Positions 8,828 through 15,712 of a stretch of DNA of 47,324 nt are shown piece after piece. The notes beneath the pieces are model-generated. The model worked only from the letters and a program-made list of their open reading frames with translations, made no database searches and was not told the DNA's origin. Made by a program: the position numbers and the translations under genes. Source of the stretch: an uncultured Collinsella sp. (GTDB lineage Bacteria; Actinomycetota; Coriobacteriia; Coriobacteriales; Coriobacteriaceae); contig CABUDS010000015.1 in the NCBI GenBank assembly GCA_902490405.1, positions 1 to 47,324 of the forward strand. Direction: 5' to 3'. Within the stretch, counting starts at the first letter, position 1. Each line of letters opens with the position of its first letter.

Positions 8828-9766
8828 ATGAGCAAGGTTTACACGTCCATCGATCAGCTTATCGGCCACACTCCGCTTCTGGAGCTCACTCACTTTGAGG
8901 CCGATGAGGACCTCAAGGCCCGTGTGCTCGTCAAGCTGGAATACTTCAACCCCGCCGGCTCCGTCAAAGACCGCGTCGCCAAGAACATGATCGACGAGGC
9001 CGAGAAGGCCGGCAAGCTCGTGCGCGGCGGCGACTACACCATCATCGAGCCCACGAGCGGCAACACCGGCGTCGGCATCGCCTCGGTGGCGGCCGCCCGC
9101 GGCTACAAGGTGATCATCACCATGCCCGAGACCATGTCCGTCGAGCGCCGCAAGCTTATGCAGGCATATGGCGCACAGCTCGTGCTCACCGACGGCTCCA
9201 AGGGCATGAAGGGCGCCATCGCCAAGGCCGAGGAGCTGCAGAAGGAGACGCCCAACAGCATTATCGCCGGCCAGTTCGTGAACCCCGCCAACCCCGCCAT
9301 CCACAAGGCCACGACCGGCCCCGAGATCTGGGATGACACCGACGGCAAGGTCGACATCTTCGTCGCCGGCGTTGGCACCGGCGGCACCGTGACCGGTGTG
9401 GGCGAGTTCCTCAAGGAGCAGAACCCCGAGATTCAGGTCGTCGCCGTCGAGCCTGCCACCTCCCCGGTGCTCTCCAAGGGCCAGGCCGGCCCGCACAAGA
9501 TCCAGGGTATCGGTGCCGGCTTTGTGCCCGATGTCCTCGACACCCAGATCTATGACGAGATCATCCCCGTCGAGAACGACGACGCCTTTGCCACCGGCCG
9601 CGCCGTGGGCCACAAGGAGGGCGTGCTCGTGGGCATTTCGTCCGGCGCCGCCGTGTGGGCCGCACTGCAGCTGGCCAAGCGCCCCGAGAACGAAGGCAAG
9701 ACCATCGTGACGCTGCTCGCCGACACCGGTGAGCGTTACCTGTCCACGGCGCTCTTCCAGGACTAA
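8828..9766 (+). CDS. cysK: cysteine synthase A (O-acetylserine sulfhydrylase)
   Basis: Fold-type II PLP enzyme, 312 aa, making cysteine from O-acetylserine and sulfide in the cytoplasm. The PLP lysine lies in NPAGSVKDR (about residue 43). The substrate loop TSGNTG (about 77) and phosphate-binding GTGGT (about 182) are present. The start has TTGGAGG upstream. It is single-gene, with the IscR-like Rrf2 regulator divergent, suggesting control by redox or cysteine status. Other members of the family (cystathionine beta-synthase, CysM) are less likely from length and motifs. Confidence 0.95.
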   Translation: MSKVYTSIDQLIGHTPLLELTHFEADEDLKARVLVKLEYFNPAGSVKDRVAKNMIDEAEKAGKLVRGGDYTIIEPTSGNTGVGIASVAAARGYKVIITMPETMSVERRKLMQAYGAQLVLTDGSKGMKGAIAKAEELQKETPNSIIAGQFVNPANPAIHKATTGPEIWDDTDGKVDIFVAGVGTGGTVTGVGEFLKEQNPEIQVVAVEPATSPVLSKGQAGPHKIQGIGAGFVPDVLDTQIYDEIIPVENDDAFATGRAVGHKEGVLVGISSGAAVWAALQLAKRPENEGKTIVTLLADTGERYLSTALFQD

Positions 9767-9864
9767 GGTCTGCCGCCCATAGGTTGAGCCCAGGACGAAC
9801 CGGTCTCCTCTCTCCCGGCAGTCTGAGCCCATCCCATCAGGGTGTCCCACGAGACGTCCGAACT

Positions 9865-9873
9865 TGCTACAAT
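9865..9873 (+). promoter_or_regulatory. extended -10 element for mnmA
   Basis: TG-C-TACAAT matches an extended -10 (TGnTATAAT). No good -35 is seen 17 bp upstream. The predicted start of transcription would fall at about 9880, inside the hairpin that follows. Confidence 0.4.
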
Positions 9874-9877
9874 GTCT

Positions 9878-9916
9878 GCGGCGCGGAACCAGCCTCCCGC
9901 GCCGCTTTTCTTTTTT
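9878..9916 (+). terminator. strong terminator/attenuator-like hairpin before mnmA
   Basis: Perfect 9-bp GC stem GCGGCGCGG/CCGCGCCGC (9878-9886 and 9897-9905), then TTTTCTTTTTT. It fits an intrinsic terminator for cysK read-through. It also lies just downstream of the candidate mnmA -10, so it could attenuate mnmA itself. Confidence 0.75.
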
Positions 9917-9945
9917 GGCCACATGCCACCAAGGAGAACCTCCCC

Positions 9946-11046
9946 ATGCACAACAAGCGCGTGCTCGTCGCCATGAGCGGCGGCGTCGATTCCAGCGTGA
10001 CCGCGTATCTGCTCAAAAGTCAGGGTTACGAATGTGTCGGTGCCACCATGCGCCTCACCTGCCCCGCGCCCGATCCCGTCACGGGCATGAGCAAAGTCGA
10101 TCGCGACATCGCTGACGCGAAGGCCGTCGCCGGGCGCCTGGGAATACCCCATCACGTGCTCGACCTGCAGCAAACCTTCGACCGTAACGTGATCGAGCGC
10201 TTTGTGAACGCCTACCAGGAGGGGCTGACGCCCAATCCGTGCATCATCTGCAACCGCCATATTAAGTTTGGCGCGCTGCTCGATGCGGCACTCGATATGG
10301 GCTGCGACCACATCGCCACAGGCCATTACGCCAAAACGAGCCAGGCGTCCGACGGCACCTGGCAGCTGCACCGTGGCGAGGACCCCAAAAAGGACCAGAG
10401 CTACTTTTTGTATTCGCTCACGCAAGAGCGCCTGGCACGCACGATCTTTCCGCTGGCAGGCTTGGACAAAGAGCGCGACGTGCGCCGCATTGCCGCCGAA
10501 CAGGGCTTCATAAACGCCAAGAAGGCCGAGAGCGAGGATATCTGCTTTATCGCGGACGGCGACTACGCGGGCTATATCGAGCGCCGCTGCGGACATGCCG
10601 CTGCACCGGGCAATATCGTGTGGCGCGACGGCAGCGTGGTCGGAAGCCACAATGGCGCCTTGCGCTATACCATCGGCCAGCGCAAGGGCCTGGGCGTCGC
10701 GATGGCGCACCCCGTGTACGTAACGGGCGTCGATGCCGCCAACAACATTGTGCATCTGGGCGAGGCCGAGGACCTGACGGCCACAGCGCTCACAGCCAAC
10801 GACTGGATTTGGAGCGCCCCTGCCGACCACATGGAGGCCGAGCTGGATGCCGGCGGCATTCGCGTGGGTGCCAAATACCGCTACCGACAGAAAGACCAGG
10901 CAGCGACCCTTACGCACGGCGAAGGCGGGCAAATGTTGCTGACCTTTGACAAGCCACAGCGCGCCATCGCCCCCGGCCAGGCCGTTGTAGTCTACCGCGG
11001 CGACATCGTCCTGGGCGGCGGCACCGTTACGGCAGCCATCAGGTAG
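9946..11046 (+). CDS. mnmA: tRNA-specific 2-thiouridylase MnmA
   Basis: 366-aa PP-loop ATPase that thiolates U34 of tRNA-Lys, Glu and Gln. SGGVDSS PP-loop at residues 10-16, first catalytic Cys in NPCIICNR (about 98-101), the GHYAK motif, and second Cys in SEDICFI (about 198). The C-terminal region GQRKGLGV...beta-barrel is complete. The start at 9946 is chosen because AAGGAGAA lies 9 nt upstream; earlier in-frame codons run through the terminator hairpin. Its position just after cysK is consistent with use of cysteine sulfur, but a cysteine desulfurase is not in the window. Confidence 0.95.
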   Translation: MHNKRVLVAMSGGVDSSVTAYLLKSQGYECVGATMRLTCPAPDPVTGMSKVDRDIADAKAVAGRLGIPHHVLDLQQTFDRNVIERFVNAYQEGLTPNPCIICNRHIKFGALLDAALDMGCDHIATGHYAKTSQASDGTWQLHRGEDPKKDQSYFLYSLTQERLARTIFPLAGLDKERDVRRIAAEQGFINAKKAESEDICFIADGDYAGYIERRCGHAAAPGNIVWRDGSVVGSHNGALRYTIGQRKGLGVAMAHPVYVTGVDAANNIVHLGEAEDLTATALTANDWIWSAPADHMEAELDAGGIRVGAKYRYRQKDQAATLTHGEGGQMLLTFDKPQRAIAPGQAVVVYRGDIVLGGGTVTAAIR

Positions 11047-11063
11047 CCCCATTCCCTTCATGA

Positions 11064-11128
11064 GTTGCGGTGAAATAGGGACTGTTTAAGCGTTTAAAAC
11101 CGCCAAACAGTCCCTATTTCACCGCAAC
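11064..11128. repeat. 24-bp perfect inverted repeat between mnmA and the M42 gene
   Basis: GTTGCGGTGAAATAGGGACT plus GTTT (11064-11087) is exactly complementary to 11105-11128 across a 17-nt loop. It sits between convergent genes. No T-run follows either arm, so it is not a classical terminator. The internal AGGGAC core resembles the GGGGAC-headed repeats of this window. Confidence 0.8.
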
Positions 11129-11201
11129 GCACAAGAGCGCCCCTGCCGACAACGTTATACCGGCTAGGACGCTCTTAACTTGCCACGCGCTATAAATGCG
11201 C

Positions 11202-12230
11202 CTAGCGCTGTACGTAGGCGCGGACGAGTTCGAAGGTATTGCGCACGCCGTCCATGTGGCTGCGCTCGTAGTTGTGGCTCGCGTACACGCCGGGGCCGAT
11301 CAGACCATGGCGAATGTCGTAGCCGGCCGAGAGCGTGGCCTCGACGTCCGAGCCGTAATGCGGGTACACGTCGATGGCGTAATCGAGCTCGAGCTCGCGC
11401 GCGATGTTGGACAGCGTGGTTACCAGGTCGTAGTTGTAGGGGCCACCCGAATCCTTAGCGCAAATCGAAACCATGCGCTCGGTGCAGCCCAGGTCGTCAC
11501 CCACGCAGCCCATGTCCACGCTGATCATCTCGCGCGTGTCAGCCGGCACAAAGGCACCGCCGTGGCCGACCTCCTCGTACACCGTAAAGAGCAACGAAAC
11601 CTTACGCGAAAGGGTCACCTCGCCGTCAGCAACGGCGCGGGCCAGACCCAGCAGAATCGACGCCGACAGCTTGTCATCCAGGAAGCGGCTCTTGATGTAG
11701 CCACTCTCCGTCACCGTCGTGCGAGGATCCATAGCGATGATGTCACCGGTCTGAATACCCAGTTCGAGCACATCGTCCTTGCTGTCGACGTTCTCGTCGA
11801 GCAGGATCTCCATGTTCTTCTCGATGGTCTTGACCGGCTCATCGGCCACATGCGCCGAAGGCTCAGTGTTGAGAACCACACCCGTGTACACATTGCCGTC
11901 GCGCGTGTAGACGGTGCAGTTCTCGCCATCGGCCGTAGACCACTGGTGCCCACCAAGCGTCGTGGGACGCAGGCGGCCATTGTCCTTAATGGAGCGCACC
12001 ATGGCGCCCAGGGTATCGACATGGCTCGCCAGTACGAGCGGCTCGCCCTCGCCGCCAAGTTCAACCAGCACGTTACCCTTATTGGAGCGCTCGGGGCCAA
12101 AGCCCATATCGCGCAGGGCCTCCATTAGATAATCAGTCGCCGCACGGGTATAGCCCGTAGGCGAAGCAATCGAGGTAAGCGCCTTCAACTGCTCAGTAAT
12201 ATAGGAGAGCGTAGAATCCATCTTGGACAC
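11202..12230 (-). CDS. M42-family metallo-aminopeptidase
   Basis: 342-aa cytosolic dinuclear-metal peptidase of the PepA/FrvX/TET group. Metal ligands visible: ASHVDT, LDDKLSA, YEEVGHGG (general-base Glu plus ligand), SVDMG and the final SHNYERSHMD. GTG at 12230 is preferred: AAAGGGTGA lies 8 nt upstream and the protein then starts VSKMDSTLSYI as family members do. ATG at 12221 is the alternative, and in-frame extension to 12437 would run through a nested palindrome. It is downstream of the FucO-like gene on the same strand, but the structured 255-bp gap argues against tight coupling. Confidence 0.88.
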   Translation of the reverse strand: MSKMDSTLSYITEQLKALTSIASPTGYTRAATDYLMEALRDMGFGPERSNKGNVLVELGGEGEPLVLASHVDTLGAMVRSIKDNGRLRPTTLGGHQWSTADGENCTVYTRDGNVYTGVVLNTEPSAHVADEPVKTIEKNMEILLDENVDSKDDVLELGIQTGDIIAMDPRTTVTESGYIKSRFLDDKLSASILLGLARAVADGEVTLSRKVSLLFTVYEEVGHGGAFVPADTREMISVDMGCVGDDLGCTERMVSICAKDSGGPYNYDLVTTLSNIARELELDYAIDVYPHYGSDVEATLSAGYDIRHGLIGPGVYASHNYERSHMDGVRNTFELVRAYVQR

Positions 12231-12356
12231 CAAAGTCACCCTTTCATATCGAATTAAACCCACAGCAACAATACCACCGCGAACCATCTTTTTACCTAGC
12301 GAGATGACCCATCGAGCTCCCCAGAACTGCGCCCGCCACGATAACGAGCCGGCGAG

Positions 12357-12471
12357 CCCCTGCCCGTTAGCCCACAATCTTTCCGCAGGACAGAAGGAGG
12401 CCCCGCCGCACGTAGTGCGCAGCGGGGCCTCCGACATGTCCGAGGACGATTCTGGGGCTAACGGGCAGGGG
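12357..12471. repeat. nested inverted repeat, 17-bp outer and 11-bp inner arms
   Basis: Outer arms CCCCTGCCCGTTAGCCC (12357-12373) and its exact complement (12455-12471). Inside is GGAGGCCCCGC (12396-12406) with its exact complement (12422-12432), with CGCAC/GTGCG stacked within. The inner hairpin could end the fucO-like transcript (minus strand), though only TTCTG follows. The outer perfect arms are not explained by a terminator and suggest a small palindromic element. Confidence 0.75.
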
Positions 12472-12485
12472 TCCGCCGAACCAAG

Positions 12486-13652
12486 TTAGGCAGCCGGGCA
12501 GATCTTCTTGAAGAGCTCGATGACGTCGTCGAGCGTCGCCTCGCGCGGGTTACCCGGGAAGCAAGCGTCGGCCATGGCGTCCTTGGCCAGGACCTCGATC
12601 TCGTCAGCCTTCATGGCCTCGCAGACGTGCGGGATGTTCACGTCGGCGGAAAGCTGCTTAACGGCGGCGATAGCGGCGTCGGCAGCCTCGTCGGTGCTCA
12701 TGCCCGTGGTGTCAACGCCCATGGCAACGGCAACCTTGGCCAGGCGCTCGGCGCAAACCGGCTTGTTGAACTCCATGGCGATCGGCAGCAGCATGGCGCA
12801 AGCAACGCCGTGCGGGGTGTCGTAGTGAGCGGACAGGGTGTGAGCCATGGCGTGGTCGATGCCCAGGCCGACGTTGGAGAAGCCCATGCCGGCGACATAC
12901 TGGCCAAGAGCCATGCCCTCGCGGCCGGAGCCGGGCTGACCGGACTTGGCCTCGGCGACCGAGTCGCGCAGGTTCTCGCTGATCAGCTTAATAGCCTCAA
13001 AGTGGAACATGTCGGAGAGCTCCCAAGCGCCCTTGGTGGTATAGCCCTCGATAGCGTGGGTCAGAGCGTCCATACCGGTGGAAGCGGTCAGGCCGGCGGG
13101 CATGGAGGCCATCATGTCGGGGTCGACGACGGCGACCTCGGGGGCGTCGTTGGTGTCGACGCACACGAACTTGCGGACCTTCTCGGGGTCGGTGATGACG
13201 TAGTTGATGGTCACCTCAGCAGCAGTACCGGCGGTCGTCGGCACGGCGATGGTGAACACGGCGTGGTTCTTAGTCGGAGCAACGCCCTCAAGGCTGCGGA
13301 CATCGGCGAACTCGGGGTTGTTGATGATGATGCCGATAGCCTTGGCGGTGTCCATGGAGGAGCCACCACCGATGGTCACGATAGCGTCAGCCTCGGCGGC
13401 CTTGAAGGCCTCGACGCCGTCCTTGACGTTTTGGATGGTGGGGTTGGGCTTGATCTCGGAGTAGAGGCTCCAAGCGATGCCGGCAGCGTCGAGCTCGTCG
13501 GTCACCTTAGCGGTAACGCCAAACTTGACCAGATCGGGGTCGGAGCAGACGAAGATCTTCTTGTAGCCGCGACGCTGGAGCTCGCCGGGGATCTCCTTGA
13601 TGGCGCCGGAACCATGATAAGAAATGGTGTTGAGAACGAAACGATTAGCCAT
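12486..13652 (-). CDS. fucO: iron-containing alcohol dehydrogenase, FucO (lactaldehyde reductase)-like
   Basis: 388-aa group III alcohol dehydrogenase. Strong resemblance to E. coli FucO across its length: MANRFVLN start, NNPEFADVRSLEG, IPTTAGTAAEVTINYVITD (here VPTTAG...), GQYVAGMGFSNVGLG. Metal ligands Asp/His in MDALTHAIEG and the two His in DHAMAHT and DTPHG are present, as is the NAD-binding GGGSSMDT. It reduces lactaldehyde or similar aldehydes using NADH. ATG at 13652 is chosen because GGGAGG lies 7 nt upstream. No fucose or rhamnose genes are adjacent, so the true substrate may be another short aldehyde. Confidence 0.85.
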   Translation of the reverse strand: MANRFVLNTISYHGSGAIKEIPGELQRRGYKKIFVCSDPDLVKFGVTAKVTDELDAAGIAWSLYSEIKPNPTIQNVKDGVEAFKAAEADAIVTIGGGSSMDTAKAIGIIINNPEFADVRSLEGVAPTKNHAVFTIAVPTTAGTAAEVTINYVITDPEKVRKFVCVDTNDAPEVAVVDPDMMASMPAGLTASTGMDALTHAIEGYTTKGAWELSDMFHFEAIKLISENLRDSVAEAKSGQPGSGREGMALGQYVAGMGFSNVGLGIDHAMAHTLSAHYDTPHGVACAMLLPIAMEFNKPVCAERLAKVAVAMGVDTTGMSTDEAADAAIAAVKQLSADVNIPHVCEAMKADEIEVLAKDAMADACFPGNPREATLDDVIELFKKICPAA

Positions 13653-13750
13653 TGATAGCCTCCCATCGTGTGCGGGGCGCCCATTACGCCCCACGCTATG
13701 AGTCCCATCCTAACGCTTTTGAAACAAAAAATGCATGAGAACGTCAAAAG

Positions 13751-13768
13751 TGTTAAAGCGTTTCAACA
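13751..13768. promoter_or_regulatory. LacI-family-like operator upstream of the fucO-like gene
   Basis: TGTTAAAGCGTTTCAACA is an 18-bp imperfect palindrome centred on a G-C step (7 of 9 half-site positions match), the form typical of LacI/CcpA-type operators. It lies about 100 bp before the fucO-like start. A second AACGCTTT core is at 13713-13720. No LacI regulator gene is in the window. Confidence 0.45.
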
Positions 13769-13887
13769 TAATAACGGAGCCCCGGTCCTTCCCTCCCGAC
13801 TGCAGCGAAGGCTAGATTATAGGAGCAATTGCCCAAAGAATACGACCAACTCAGTCTATAAATTGTTTCTGTTTTAGCAATATATGT

Positions 13888-13917
13888 TTGACAATACGTT
13901 TAATAAAAGGATACTTT
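13888..13917 (+). promoter_or_regulatory. candidate promoter for the LURP-one-related gene
   Basis: TTGACA (13888-13893) is a perfect -35 box. TACTTT follows after 18 bp (13912-13917), and TATAGT a little further. It lies in AT-rich DNA about 150 bp before the gene at 14066. The rest of 13653-14065 holds only the operator above and a short Cys-rich frame of doubtful value. Confidence 0.45.
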
Positions 13918-14065
13918 ATAGTAATTAATATGCATGCAGCAAATAGTGTCATTCATTTTGTTAGAAATTGCCCATGCGGTTATTGCAGCTGCATGTACTG
14001 CAACATACAGCGTAATTCTCCGCACGAAGCAGAAGACGGTTCCAATTCAATCGAGGCGATGACGC

Positions 14066-14605
14066 GTGATGGCTACTGGTCCTAAATCGAGCAAGACGGC
14101 TACAAACGAATATCGAATCTCAATTGAAGGTAACCCTTATCCGCATGCTCTGGCTCTCGTCAACCCAGCGGGAGACAACCTCAACATCAAAAGACATGGG
14201 TTCACGGGTCCACTAGGACAGCTATTGAGTCTTAAATACACCGTTTATGACGATGCAAATGAAAAGCTCTTTACTGTCGTCGACGGTGGTTTTAGTAACA
14301 TGCCCAGGGTTGCGCTCATCATCGAACACAAGGAAGTTGCGGTGTTCGATTATGGCCTAAACAGACTTGAGATGAAGTGCGTAACGAACATACCGAATTA
14401 CACAATAAAAGGTAACTTCCTATTTGGAGATTACGATATATTCAGTCAACGGGAAGTGAAGCTATCTTCAGTTAACGTCCTTCAATGTGATAAACAATCG
14501 TGCTTTAACATACAGGTTTTGGATAAAGCCGAATTAGCCGCCGCAATTGGGATACCCACAGCCATTGCCCTTCTGAGGGCTCGGATTGAAGAGCATCTCG
14601 AATAA
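14066..14605 (+). CDS. LURP-one-related / YxjI-like protein
   Basis: 179-aa protein. The pattern LKYTVYDDANEKLFTV, IIEHKEVAVF, NYTIKGNFLFGDYDIF and the closing CFNIQVLDKAELAAAIGI fits the LOR (LURP-one-related, tubby-like C2 barrel) family represented by B. subtilis YxjI. The biochemical role of the bacterial members is unknown. GTG at 14066 follows GAGG by 9 nt; ATG at 14069 is an equal alternative. Base composition is clearly lower in GC than the neighbours, with many A/T-ending codons, which suggests recent acquisition. It stands alone between two genes on the other strand. Confidence 0.65.
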   Translation: MMATGPKSSKTATNEYRISIEGNPYPHALALVNPAGDNLNIKRHGFTGPLGQLLSLKYTVYDDANEKLFTVVDGGFSNMPRVALIIEHKEVAVFDYGLNRLEMKCVTNIPNYTIKGNFLFGDYDIFSQREVKLSSVNVLQCDKQSCFNIQVLDKAELAAAIGIPTAIALLRARIEEHLE

Positions 14606-14631
14606 ATTGCAAAAAGCAGTTCGTAACAACA

Positions 14632-14666
14632 TTCAGGAGCTAGATAGTTTTTTTCTGGCTCCTGAA
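14632..14666 (+). terminator. inverted repeat with T-rich loop after the LOR gene
   Basis: TTCAGGAGC and GCTCCTGAA are perfect 9-bp arms around a 17-nt loop containing seven T. It lies 27 bp past the stop. The T-run is in the loop rather than after the stem, so termination is uncertain. Confidence 0.4.
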
Positions 14667-14692
14667 GCTGTACTACATAGAGATGAAAAATA

Positions 14693-14723
14693 ATGCGGCA
14701 AAGGGGCTGTCTCTTTGCCGCAT
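14693..14723 (-). terminator. intrinsic terminator of the DUF1275 gene
   Basis: Perfect 11-bp arms ATGCGGCAAAG/CTTTGCCGCAT. On the minus strand the stem is followed by TATTTTTC. It sits 4 bp past the DUF1275 stop. Confidence 0.8.
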
Positions 14724-14727
14724 TCGG

Positions 14728-15444
14728 TTACTTTCGGCAGCCCTCTTTCCAAGCCTCGGCCGCAACCTTCCAGCGAAAGCGCAAATCGCGCTCGCGGTCG
14801 ATAAACATGATGGCAAACGCGACAAACAGCAGCACGCTCGCCACCGCAATGGCGTGCAGGCCCATGCGCTCGATGCACCAGTTGCCCAGCACGGCGCCAA
14901 ACACAAAGGTAAAGATCACGCCAAAGTACAGCACGCCGTTTTCCAAAAAGCCGCGCTTGTGGGTGATGATGTAGTCGTCCACGTTTTGCAGCGCATTGCG
15001 CAGGTTACCGATGCACATGGTCGTAGCGATGCCGTGACCGTGGATCTTGCGGAAGCTCTCGACCTGCATGCCGCAGGCAAACGAAGTGAGGCAGTTGGCG
15101 AGCAGGTTGTAACCGCCACCGGGGATAAAGCTCACGCCCAGCAAGATGACGGCTTCAAAGAACACCGTCACTTGGCGCCAGTGAATCACGCTGCCAAACC
15201 GTTCGTGCACCAGGTCGGCGAGCATAATGCCCACGGCAAACGACACCACAGGGAAGAAATAGCGTCCCGCCAGCGCCCAGTTGCCCTCGGAGATGCTCAC
15301 GCCCACGAGCAGGATGTTGCCCGTCTGCGCGTTTGCGAAAACATGGTCGCGCCCAATGTACGAATACACATCCATAAAGCCACCGGCGAGCGCCAAGATG
15401 ATGCCCAGCTCAATAGACTCCGATATCTGTTTGGCACGCTGCAT
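14728..15444 (-). CDS. DUF1275 (YoaK-family) membrane protein
   Basis: 238-aa integral membrane protein with about six segments. The opening GGFMDVYSYIGRDHVFANAQTGNI matches the DUF1275 signature (GxxDxxxY...h.f.a.qTGN). Function is unknown; the fold is often compared with small-solute carriers. ATG at 15444 is chosen because AAGGAGG lies 10 nt upstream and the protein then starts just before the first helix; a 63-aa N-terminal extension to 15633 has no membrane or family character. It is divergent from ygiQ. Confidence 0.88.
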   Translation of the reverse strand: MQRAKQISESIELGIILALAGGFMDVYSYIGRDHVFANAQTGNILLVGVSISEGNWALAGRYFFPVVSFAVGIMLADLVHERFGSVIHWRQVTVFFEAVILLGVSFIPGGGYNLLANCLTSFACGMQVESFRKIHGHGIATTMCIGNLRNALQNVDDYIITHKRGFLENGVLYFGVIFTFVFGAVLGNWCIERMGLHAIAVASVLLFVAFAIMFIDRERDLRFRWKVAAEAWKEGCRK

Positions 15445-15642
15445 CGTCGTGCATCCTCCTTGTTGACGACTCTCTCGTGCGTTGGCGGAGACATAGCCGC
15501 CGTTCATACTGTAACCCATTGACAACATGGCGTGCGCGCGAGACGGCTTCCCCAACGCGCAGATACACAGTCTGGAAACAAACAGCGGACGTGGCACCGA
15601 CACCCGTATCGACGCGCCGATCCCCCAGCTCATGTACTCCCC

Positions 15643-15681
15643 CAGTCTTTTTAGCCCCGTCCTAAAAAGACTGGTTACAAT
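15643..15681 (+). promoter_or_regulatory. perfect 12-bp inverted repeat abutting the ygiQ -10 box
   Basis: CAGTCTTTTTAG (15643-15654), loop CCCCGTC, and its exact complement (15662-15673) run directly into GGTTACAAT (TACAAT at 15676-15681). The repeat occupies the -35 region, as expected of a repressor operator. Another possibility is a stem-loop ending an upstream minus transcript, but no T-run follows. Confidence 0.5.
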
Positions 15682-15712
15682 TACGTGCAGTATACAAACA
15701 CCGGGAGGGATC

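Noticed and set aside
13888..14085. A 65-codon frame starting at TTG
   Set aside because: The TTG is part of a consensus -35 box (TTGACA); only the shorter ATG version is kept as a low-interest observation.
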